64,000 nt of DNA from contig JAUJYZ010000781.1 in the NCBI GenBank assembly GCA_033675265.1, positions 1 to 64,000 of the forward strand, given 5' to 3'. A program made the translations under genes and the position numbers. A model generated the notes under the pieces. It was not told the origin of the DNA. It worked only from the letters and a program-made list of their open reading frames with translations, and ran no database searches. Source of the DNA: Actinostola sp. cb2023. Lineage: Eukaryota; Cnidaria; Anthozoa; Actiniaria; Actinostolidae. Below, in pieces: positions 39,801 through 51,800 of this stretch. The first letter of the stretch is position 1; every line of letters starts with the position of its first letter.

Positions 39801-42800
39801 CACTTCTTTCAAGCTCTTGTCGCTTCCAGTGACTAACAGCAAACCATACAAAATGAAACCAAATAACACAATATATAGATATCATGAACTGTTCCATGGT
39901 TGCCTCACCACATTCAATTGTTACCTCTATTTCTGCTTGTTGTCTTGCAATAAGGATACTTGGAATGTCAAGGTCATCTTCAAGAACCTTCACCAAACAA
40001 GAACAAATACAATTTGTGCAAGTACATGTATAGATATAAGTCAGTAGCTGTATAAGTCTAACATAACGTTTCAAAGAGTGTACAGATGAAAGGAAAAAGA
40101 GAACAAATATCTGTCCTTGATGGGATGCTCTACCGGCTAAGCTACAAGGCCCGACTGGAAGCAGGCCATGGGAAATTGGGGGAAAATAACATAGCATTTC
40201 TGATCAGTATTGCTACACTGCGTACATATGAAAGTTACCTGTAAATGTGCAAATGATCTTTCTCTCTCACTTTCATGAAACCCTTTAAGTTTGTTTTTGT
40301 AGAGATCTCTGTAAGCCTTGTATTTGGTTCTGATATGAAACAAAACATTAGATAAGCCATTAGCCACTGCAACTATTCTGGTCCTTTCTAGATAAACACT
40401 AGTCACTGCAACTATTCTGGTCCTTTTTAAATAAACACTAGCCACTGCAACTATTCTGGTCCTTCTTAGACAAACACTAGCTACACTGCAACTATTCAGG
40501 TCCTTTCTAGATAAACACTAGCCACACTAGCCACTGCAACTATTCGGGTCCTTTCTAGAGAAACACTAGCCACTGCAACTATTCTGGTCCTTTCTAGTTA
40601 AACACTAGCCACTGCAACTATTCTGGTCCTTTCTAGAGAAACACTAGCCACTGCAACTACAGTATTCTGGTCCTTTCTAGAGAAACACTTGCCACTGCAA
40701 CTATTCTGGTCCTTTCTAGTTAAATACTAGCCACTGCAACTATTCTGGTCCTTTCTAGTTAAACACTAGCCACTGCAACTATGCTGGTCCTTTCTAAATA
40801 AACACTAGCCACTGCAACTATTCTGGTCCTTTCTAGAGAAACACTAGCCACTGCAACTATTCTGGTCCTTTCTAGAGAAACACTAGCCACTGCAACTATT
40901 CTGGTCCTTTCTAGAGAAACACTAGCCACTGCAACTATTCTGGTCCTTTCTAGAGAAACACTAGCCACTGCAACTATTCTGGTCCTTTCTAGATAAACAC
41001 TAGCCACTGCAACTATTCGGGTCCTTTCTAGGTAAACACTAAGCACTGCAACTATTCTGGTCCTTTCTAGATAAACACTAGTCACTGCAACTATTCTGGT
41101 CCTTTTTAAATAAACACTAGCCACACTGCAACTGGCTACGCGCACGGTGTTGGTGACCACCAGCTTTGCATAAAATTTGCAACTACATCGAGCATCGAGA
41201 CCGTGCATCAAACATGCACCATTATCGAGCATCGAGGCACGCTCCGATCATCGTGCACAGACCGTGCATGTTTCAAATTAGATTGAGCCTTGATCGTGCC
41301 TACATCGAGCCTACATCGAGCCTTGATCGTGCTTACTCGAGGCTACTGATAACTGGGCCTACAATATTGATAGTGGCAATGTAAACGCCGTTGTTTTCTT
41401 AGATCTAAAAAAGGCATTCGACACAGTCGACCACGATATTTTGTTATCGAAACTAAATGTGTACGGCTTCAGGGGAGCCGCGAATAACTGGTTCAAGTCC
41501 TACTTGAATTGTCGAAATCAAAAATGTTTTGTTAATGGGTGTATCTCGGAAAACCGCTCATTAACCTGCGGCATTCCCCAGGGAACAATTCTTGGACCCT
41601 TATTGTTTTTACTCTACATCAATGATTTACCAATTTGCCTATCCTATTCGCAGCCTCGAATGTACGCAGATGACACCCACCTAACTTACGCGGATAATGA
41701 TTTGTCTACCATAGAGCTAAATCTTAATCAGGACCTCGCCAATGTTAGTGAGTGGCTTATTGCGAATAAACTTACACTTAATAAGTCCAAGACAGAATTT
41801 ATGTTGATTGGCTCAAGACAAAGACTTGGTACTTTTGACGATGCCCCATCATTAATGATCAACGGGGCTCCAATAAAACAAGTATTTAATTCAAAATCTC
41901 TGGGTCTATATATCGACGGAAATCTGTCTTGGACTGTTAATATCGACAAAAGCTCTAAGAAAATTGCCTCTAGCATCGGAGCCCTGAAGCGCATTCGATC
42001 GTTTGTTCCTAGGAAAACTCTGCAGTTCATATTTAACTCACTTATACAACCGCATTTTGATTACTGCAATGTTGTGTATGGGGGAACTGCAATAAAACCC
42101 TTGCGGATAAACTGCAGAAATTACAAAATCGTGCAGCAAGGATTTTAACTTTTTCAAGCTATGACACTAATGCCGATCGTCTTTTCGAGGAACTTGGCTG
42201 GCAAAAACTTGAAACACAACGCCAAGTTCACAAAGCTGTCATGGTTTACAAATCGGTTAATGGGCTCGCCCCCGACTACCTTTGCACAAAATTTATTGAC
42301 CGTAGCAGCGTTTCAAATTATTCTCTAAGAGACACCGAGAGCAAACTCGCTATTCCATTTCCTCGCACTAACTTCCTAAAAAATAGCTTTAGTTATAGTG
42401 GTGCGGTGTTATGGAATAGCCTCCCTGTGGAGTTGCGGCAGGCCAGAACTCTAAGCAATTTTCGCTCGGGCTGCAGCAGTTTCTTCTCTACCAATTAGCT
42501 ATATTAAGTAGAAGCACGGCATTCATGTAAAGCAGGTTCTTTTGTTTTTAATATTTTATAGTTATAGAATTTGTTATTGTAGTTATTATATTAGTTATTT
42601 TTATTATCTAAAAGTTGTAAATCCTGATGATTTTACCGTGAATAAATAAAGTTATACTACTACTACTACTACATCGAGCATTGCATCGAGCCTTCAGATC
42701 GAGCCTACATCGAGCCTCCATCGAGCCTTGATCGTGCTTACATCGAGCCTACATCGAGCATTGCATCGAGCCTTCAGATCGAGCCTACATCGAGCCTTCA

Positions 42801-45800
42801 GATCGAGCCTACATCGAGCCTCCATCGAGCCTTGATCGTGCTCACATCGAGCCTACTTTTCGCCTACATCGAGCATTGCATCGAGCCTTCAGATCAAGCA
42901 TTCATCGAGCCTTGATCGTGCCTCGTTCATGCCATTTTTTAATTCCAGCCAACCGTGCCGAGCATCGAGCCTGCCAGACCGAGCATCGGGCCTTCATATC
43001 GAGCATAACCATGAAATTAAAGCTTTCTGTTGTTTATTTTATAAACAAATGTGTTTTGCAGTCGAATCCTCATCTGGAACGGTATTTTACCGGCGAATCG
43101 GAAAGATTAGAACAATGCAAAATTCAAACTTGCCTTCTGAACGAACGATTATAAAAAAATGAAAGACAACAAAGACCAAAACAATTTCCCATCGAGTACG
43201 CAGGCACGGTGGCCATCTTGATAACTATACCACAGGAAGCCCAGGGAATTGAAACTTTTGTCACAGGAAGCCCAACAGTCGTGCAGGAAGCCATAAATGG
43301 CCGCTGCTAATTAGCATAATAGTTGAAAATTTTATTGAATAAGGCTGGGGTACATTATTATGGGTTATTTGTTGTTTAAAAGCTGGGGGACGCGTTTGCC
43401 CGACTGTTTGCTACTGGTGTCACCATGGCATTACAAACATTTTTTTTCCCATTGCCACAGCCATTGATGGTGAAACATGGACGTATTTGAAAAGCTGTAA
43501 AATGTGAAAAAATGAGACCAAATAAATTTCAAATTTGTATTCATTTTGTATAGTAGTCCAACATATTATGAACTACCTATGTTCGAAGGGATAACTCGTG
43601 TTCATCTCCAAATGTACAATATATATTTCAATCGAAATTAAAATCGAGCAGTTTTTGGTTGCACGCTGGTATGTATCGTGCTTATCGAGCCCACACCGCA
43701 GACATGTGTCCTGCCCGCATCGCTATAGACATGTATCGTGCTCGCATCGAGCCTACAATCGCTAGATCAGTGTATATCGTGCTCGCATCGAGCCGACAAT
43801 TGCTAGATGTGTATCGTGCTCGCATCGAGTTTAGAACTTTAATATTATTATATACAGCCTCTGGAAGAGCACGGATTTTGAAGAGACACCGTATTTAACA
43901 TAAAGATTATCATCATCATCACAACCGCTAGACATGTATCGTGCTCGCATCGAGTCAACAACCGCTAGACATGTATCATGCTCGCATTCTCCTCGCATCG
44001 AGCCTACATCAAGCTCACATCAAGCCTACGTATCGTGCTCGCATCGAGCCTACATCGAGCCCGCATCGAGCCTACGTATCGTGCTATCGTGCTCTACATC
44101 GAGCCTACGTATCGTGCTCGCATCGAGCCAATACATCGAGCCTACATCGAGCCTACGTATCGTGCTCGCATCGAGCCTACATCGTGCCTACATCGTGCCT
44201 ACATCGTGCCTACATCGAGCCTTCATCGTGCCAAAACATCAAGGCTCGATGGAAATCTTGAAGGGCACGATATTCGTGCATCGGAGCTCGATGCTCGATG
44301 CGGTCATGAGGGCACGATGGGTGAAAATGGCGATATTTTGACAGTCTAACGCTACAAATGATTGGTTTGTTTGAGATCGTTGCAACAAAAACGAAAATTG
44401 TCAGAGAGAAAAGAAACTACAATTAATGTGCACCATACTTCACTTAGGTATTTATAATTTCATGACGTTTATTTTTCACAAACCTCAATTTAGATATTTA
44501 GATCAGTGTCCAAAAACGCAAAAAAATGAGCAAAATTACAAAGATTGATTTTGGAAATTCGTCATAATTAGTATCTTATCGTTCTCTTTTTGTAATTTTG
44601 AGTCGTAAACCTTAATGCACATTAACTTATGTGCATATGGTTAAGAATTAAGCTTATTCCCGTTTATATTCAATAAATTGTGGAGCTTGATATAGCGTTA
44701 GACCATAAAATTAGAAAACATGGTCACCAACACCGTGCGCGTGGCCAACTATTCTGGTCCTTCTTAGACAAACACTAGCCACTGCAACTATTCAGGTCCT
44801 TTCTAGATTATCACTAGCCACACTAGCCACTGCAACTATTCGGGTCCTTTCTAGAGAAACACTAGCCACTGCAACTGCAACTATTCTGGTCCTTTCTAGA
44901 TAAACACTAGCCACTGCAACTATTCGGGTCCTTTCTAGAGAAACACTAGCCACAGCAACTATTCTGGTCCACTAGAGAAACACTAGCCACTGCAACTAAT
45001 CTGGTCCTTTGTAGGTAAAACACTAGCCACTGCAACTATTCTGGTCCTTTCTAGAGTAAACACTAGCCACTGCAACTATTCTGGTCCTTTCTAGAGAAAC
45101 ACTAGCCACTGCAACTATTCTGGTCCTTTCTAGATAAACACTAGCCACTGCAACTATTCGGATCCTTTCTAGGTAAACACTAGCCACTGCAACTATTCGG
45201 GTCTTTTCTAGAGAAACACTAGCCACTGCAAGATAAACACTAGCCACTGCAACTATTCGGGTCCTTTCTAGATAAACACTAGCCACTGCAACTATTCTGG
45301 TTCTTTCTAGAGAAACACTAGCCACTGTAACTATACCAGTCCTTTCTAGAGAAACACTAGCCACTGCAACTATTCGGGTCCTTTCTAGATAAACACTAGC
45401 CACTGCAACTATTCTGGTCCTTTCTAGAGAAACACTAGCCACTGCAACTATTCAGGTTCTTTCTAGAGAAACACTAGCCACTGCAGCTATTCGGGTCCTT
45501 TCTAAATAAACACTAGCCACTGCAACTATTCTGGTCCTACAGTCGTTTGCAAAATGGTTGACACAAATAGTTTTTTTTATACCTATATTTCAGAAATGTG
45601 ACTCTGTGCCTGAAATATTTCTCATAGAACTCCCAACCCCCCTCCCCCCACTACAATGTTGAGTGGTGAACACGACGCAGTAGAGCGACATCGCTCTCAA
45701 TCAACATTGAAAGGGGGAGGGGGGGGGGGGGACGAAAACCCAAATTCGTGCGCGCAAAAAAAGTGTCCGAATTTCTCAAAGTGTGTCAAGCTATTTTGCA

Positions 45801-48800
45801 AACGATTGTCTGAGAGCTATAATATGTGAATTATATGCCAAAATGAAGGAGCGCACCTGGTGGTCAACGTAACCTCGATCTAAGCTCTTCATCTAGTGTA
45901 ATAATCACCAAATCATGTTTGTATAGGTATCTACAAGCCAGTAGGTGTGTTTTTGAAGCAATGGCAATACATTAAAAAAATCATCACAATAGTCACTTAT
46001 GCAGTTTTCATGGGCAACCCTTCAAGTGATTACTACGTGAAATGCGGGATCCCTGTGGTACATTGTCATACATTTCTATGCCGAAATGGATTGTGGGAAC
46101 GTTTCCTTTCATCAGAGCGACGCTCTACCATGTCATTAATAAAGAAAGATAAACATAATTCTTATATCTGTTTGGTAGAGCGTTGAGCGTTTGCGTGACT
46201 TATTGCCAAAGATAACAAAACATCCACACCTACATGTAGTAATGCAATGAGCCTTAAAATTGTACACGATTTGATTATCTATGACAACAACACAAGCACT
46301 GTATGTAATATGTTAGTAGGCGACTTAACAAACGCATAAAGAACTGCTTTGATTACGTGAAATACTGGTAAATACACAGTGATTACGTGAAATACTGGCC
46401 ACTGCAACTATTCTGGTCCTTTCTAGAGAAACACTACCCACTGCAACTATTCTGGTCCTTTCTAGATAAACACTAGACACTGCAACTATTCTGGTTCTTT
46501 CTAGAGAAACACTAGCCACTGCAACTATTCTGGTCCTTTCTAGATAAACACTAGACACTGCAACTATTCTGGTTCTTTCTAGAGAAACACTAGCCACTGC
46601 AACTATTCTGGTCCTTTCTAAATAAACACTAGCCACTGCAACTATTCTGGTCCTTTCTAGAGAAACACTAGCCACTGCAACTATTCTGGTCCTTTCTAGA
46701 GAAACACTAGCCACTGCAACTATTCCGGTCCTTTCTAGAGAAACACTGGCCACTGCAACTATCCAGTCCTTTCTAGATAAAACTAGCCAGAAACATTAGG
46801 GTCCTTTCTAGGTAAACACTAGCCACTGCAACTATTCTGGTTCTAGAGAAACACTAGCCACTGCAACTATTCTGGTCCTTTCTAGAGAAACACTAGCCAC
46901 TGCAACTATTCTGGTCCTTTCTAGATAAACACTAGACACTGCAACTATTCTGGTTCTTTCTAGAGAAACACTAGCCACTGCAACTATTCTGGTCCTTTCT
47001 AAATAAACACTAGCCACTGCAACTATTCTGGTCCTTTCTAGAGAAACACTAGCCACTGCAACTATTCTGGGTCTTTCTAGAGAAACACTAGCCACTGCAA
47101 CTATTCCGGTCCTTTCTAGAGAAACACTGGCCACTGCAACTATACCAGTCCTTTCTAGATAAACACTAGCCACTGCAACTATTCGGGTCCTTTCTAGGTA
47201 AACACTAGCCACTGCAACTATTCTGGTTCTTTCTAGAGAAACACTAGCCACTGCAACTATTCTGGTCCTTTCTAGATAAACACTAGACACTGCAACTATT
47301 CTGGTTCTTTCTAGAGAAACACTAGCCACTGCAACTATTCTGGTCCTTTCTAGAGAAACACTAGCCACTGCAACTATTCTGGTTCTTTCTAGAGAAACAC
47401 TAGCCACTGCAACTATTCTGGTCCTTTCTAGAGAAACACTAGCCACTGCAACTATTCTCACTGAATAATTAATGAGCACGGAGCAGTATAAATTAACTCC
47501 ACACACATGCCTTATTGCACAACGTCGTTCGGAGCTGCGAGGGTCAAGTTTGATTTAGTTCCACGTACCGCCACCAGCTTCTCTTCCAGTTTCTCTTCTA
47601 CCGTTTTAATGGCAGCTAGAAACGTTCTTCCTCCTGCTGTAGCCCAAGATAATCTTCCCATTCCAGATGCACAGCAAGATGCACAAGCCCCGCAACAAGA
47701 TGTCCAAGCCGTCCCGCCACAGGATGTCCCACAAGTTGTGGCCGCGGATAACGCCGAGGTTCGACCCGAACCACAGGCCGAGGTATAGAATTTTGTCTGT
47801 TATATAGAGTCGTTAAGAGTTCTCAGTTAGTTCGGTTTCTTTGTTTTACTTATCGCAAACTGGTAGAAGTTTAGCCGTAGTTTAGAATATCTAGCGTCTG
47901 CTAGAGTTTATATGGGCTGGGAACTCGGGGAGTTCGGCCGTGCATAAGAGTTTTGCAATGCTTATTGAGTTTATGGGCTTGGAACTCGGGGAGTTCGGCC
48001 GTGCATGAGAGTTTTGCAATGTTTATTGAGTTTATGGGCTTGGAACTCAGGGAGTTCAGCCGTGCATGAGAGTTTTACACTGTTTATGGAGTTATGAGCT
48101 TGGAACTCAGGGAGTTCGGCCGTGCATGAGAGTTTTGCAATGTTTATTGAGTTTATGGGCTGGGAACTCAGGGAGTTCAGCCGTGCATGAGAGTTTTACA
48201 CTGTTTATGGAGTTATGGGCTTGGAACTCGGGGAGTTTGGCCGTGCATAAGAGTTTTGCAATGCTTATTGAGTTTATGGGCTTGGAACTCGGGGAGTTCG
48301 GCCGTGCATAAGAGTTTTGCAATGCTTGTTGAGTTTATGGGCTTGGAACTCGGGGAGTTCGGCCGTGCATGAGAGTTTTACACTGTTTATGGAGTTATCG
48401 GCTTGGAACTCGGGAGTTTGGCCGTACGTGAAATTTTATAACGACCATAGAGTGTATGGGCGTTAACTTAGAGAGTTCAGCCATGCTTAGCCGTACATAG
48501 TAATTTAGAGCGTAATTGCCATTTAGGGCGTGCAGGTCGGGGACCAGTGCGTGCTTAGCCGTGACATATAATACAGCGTTTAATTACCTGTACGCCTGGG
48601 CGTTAAGCCGGCCCAAAGGACTCTACCGGAATGCAAAATTTTGTTATTGTAGTTTTTTTTTTTTTTTTTTCTGCTCGGCATTCCATTTTCATTGTTACAG
48701 TTTCAGCACGCTATCATTTATTTTCGGTCTTTTGTCTCATTGCCTCCTTTCTTTTCTTTGGCTTGTTCCTAGCCCCAAGACAGATTCGCTGCGTTAGAAG

Positions 48801-51800
48801 AGAAGATGAAGCAGCTCGAAAACAAGCAGAATGAGGGAGGTGTTACTTCTGCTTTGGCTGCGTTAAGACGCAACCTAGCAAGGCCCGTTAACTTCTTTGA
48901 TCAGTTTGAGGCGATCGAGCAACTCGAGGCATTGGTAAGGGTTGCCAGGACCACCGTTAGTGACAAAGCGGATGAGTACGCCGCTATCTTAGACGAAGTA
49001 AAAGACCGCCATGCTTCCTTGCCTCCACGAGCCTTGCAGAGACTTATGTCGGGCTTGTTGGGAGACCCTGTGAGATCAAAGATCGCCAAGGACTCTTCTA
49101 TTATTTTAAAAGGCCTAGACAAGGAGGTGGCTCATTCCTCTGGTTATGGTAATTCCTCTGGTTATGGTAATTCCTCTGGTTATGGTAATTCCTTTGGTTA
49201 TGGTAATTCCTCAGGTGGTTCTCGAGGGTCTACGCGCCGCCGTCCTCGTCGTGGCCCATATAGTCCTACCCGTTGTTTTGCATGTCACGGGTTGGGGCAC
49301 TTCGCTCGCGACTGCCCTGACGGCCAGCGTAAACCTCAAGGATGGTAGTCGTATGGATGGTTAATACGGCAAATATGTACTATTGAGATTTATTATTTAT
49401 TTATTATTTTTCGAATAGGACTTACAGTCCAGATCAATCCTTGCGTGAAGTTCATTAAAGTCGTTTTCCTTTCTACCCTTTTCCCTAGTTTACTTTTCTG
49501 TTTGGTTTGGCTTTATCCGCGTCCCTTGTTGACTCCGGGGGGTCTGCTCAGTGCCTCAATTCTGGTCTAAGATCAGAGCTTGGGGTCAACGGGGGGTTGG
49601 GGTTTTTCATTTGCTAACGCGCTTTATCTTTACTAGGATACGGCGAGGGATTTTTATCGTCTTCTCCAAGATCATTTGCAAGATCCTGTGCGCCCCTTTG
49701 ATAAATGGTGTGATGTGTATGGGAGCCCCAACCCTTCGTTGGCCCTTTGGTTCCCCCAGATATGGTCGCAAAGAACCCGGCTGCAGCCCATATCGAGCAA
49801 CTGCGGTTTCGTGACCCGGCGTCGTTTAGGGCTGGAAATATTCACAATCACGTAGATGTCTGGGAGACTTTGATATCCAACTATGGCCCTATCGATGGTC
49901 CCGTTGATTTTTTGCAAATTATGCGGGAAGGTGTCAGAATAGAGTATTTCTTTCGAAGTTTCAAGGGACGTTTCAAAGGGAAAGAGTACGATTCTCTCAC
50001 CCCCCCGTCGATGGTTTTCGATAATTCCAAGTCTTGTGCAGAATTCCATTCATTTGTTACCAATACAATCCTCGATTGGGTGGCGGCAGGCGTTTTGACC
50101 TATCGTGGACGGATTAACCATTGTACACCCCCGCATTTGGTCCTTCCCTTGACGGTTGAACCATCTAAGCCTAGGCTTTGCCATGATGAGCGCTTTCTTA
50201 ATTCGTGGATTCGGGATCTCCCGTTTAAGCTTGACCACCTCTCAGATCTGCCGAGGTACGTGTTTCCCGGTAATTTCCAAACCGTGTTTGACGATAAGAA
50301 CGGTTATCAGCATGTCAGACTTCATCCCGACTCGGAAGCATATTTCGGTCTCCTCTGGGAGGGATGTTATTTCACCTTTCGGGTACTTCCCTTTGGTTGG
50401 AAAGCAAGCGCTTATTTGTACCACAACCTTGGTTTGATCGTCTCCAGTGCCGCTCGTTCCCTTGGGGTACCTGTGTCACAGTACATCGACGACCGTCACG
50501 TGGGACAGTTACAGGCAAATGGTGACCAATCCCCGAGTCCTCAGTGTGCAGAGGCCGCAGCCTACATCATGTGCTACCTATTAATAGAGGCAGGTTATTA
50601 CATAGGCCTTTCAAAAAGTCATCCAGTTCCATCTACTGCAGTGCGGTATCTTGGTTTTATATCCGATTCTGTGGCCCAAGCGTTCCTAGTCCCTGGAGAC
50701 AAAAAAGAAAAATTTGCTCGATTGCGCGAAGAGCTGATTGCCTCAAAGTTTGTTGGAATCACGATGTTACAACGGTTCGCGGGAAAAGCAATCTCATTTA
50801 GCCTAGCTATTCCAGGTTGCAAGTTGTACGTACGGGAAGTGTTCTCTTCGATCTCATCCTTGGCCAAAAACTCCAAGACATCGATTCCTGTAAAAGGCGC
50901 GTTGCGTGACGAGATTTGTTATTGGAGATTTCTCGATTCTTGGGCCGATACTCTCCCTTGGCGACCCGAACAACACTTGTCTGTGACGTTTTTTTTGCGA
51001 TGCATCTAAGATGGCGTGGGGTGGTGTGTTAATCCGCGATGGTTCTCGTCAGGAAGTTCGAGATTACTTTGAGACCCAGGAGTCGCACATTAACGTTCTA
51101 GAGGCCTTAGCCCTATGGCGAGTTTTGGATTCTTTTAAAGAAATTCTAAGAAACACAAGGGTAGATGTTTTTACAGACAGCAAGACGGTGCAAGCTTCTT
51201 GGATGAATGAGGGTTGTAAGGATCCCCGGGTGAACGATGTCATCAAAGACATTTTCTTGTGCTCTAGAACTTTTAATTTCACACTCCATTTAAGTTATAT
51301 TCCCTCAATAGCTAATCCAGCTGATGGTCCTTCTAGAGTGTGCAGCGACTTGGATTGCACTTTGTCTCTTTCTGCATGGCGCCAGGTTGAATCGCTGTTT
51401 GGTCCACATACTTTTGACCTCATGGCCCTCGATAGCAACTGCCGCAGAGATGGGTCGGAAGCTCTCCTACCGCATTTTTCGCCGTGGCCCACCCCCCTTT
51501 CTTCGGGGGTGAACGTATTTGCTCAACCTATCCCGACAGATCACAACATCTACGTTTTCCCGCCGTTCGTCCTCTTGGGTCCCCTTCTGCGCTATATTGT
51601 TGACCAGGGGAGACACGTCCACTTTACGGTGATAGTCCCTGACTTACGCCCAAGGCGATACTGGTGGGCGCTACTCCAGTCCCTGGCCATCGACTGGTTT
51701 CGTCTAGGTTTACGAGATTCTGCCACGATCTTGCTCTTCCCAGCACCTCGCTCCACGGGTTTCTTGCCAAAACCCCTCCCTTGGGATCTATGGGCGGTCC

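Larger units (their letters stand above)
41134..44746. mobile_element. 3.6 kb TIR DNA transposon with internal minisatellite
   Basis: 26 bp terminal inverted repeats starting GGCTACGCGCACGGTGTTGG (left; the right end has GGCCACG), flanked by AACT duplicated from the minisatellite (41130-41133 and 44747-44750). The interior has ATCGAGCC-type arrays and a nested LINE. No transposase frame recognised, so it is non-autonomous or unknown. Superfamily undecided. Confidence 0.8.

Noticed and set aside
47930..48440. Plus-strand frames over the ~60 bp repeats (repetitive short peptides)
   Set aside because: Lie in the putative Gag intron and shift with the repeat period.
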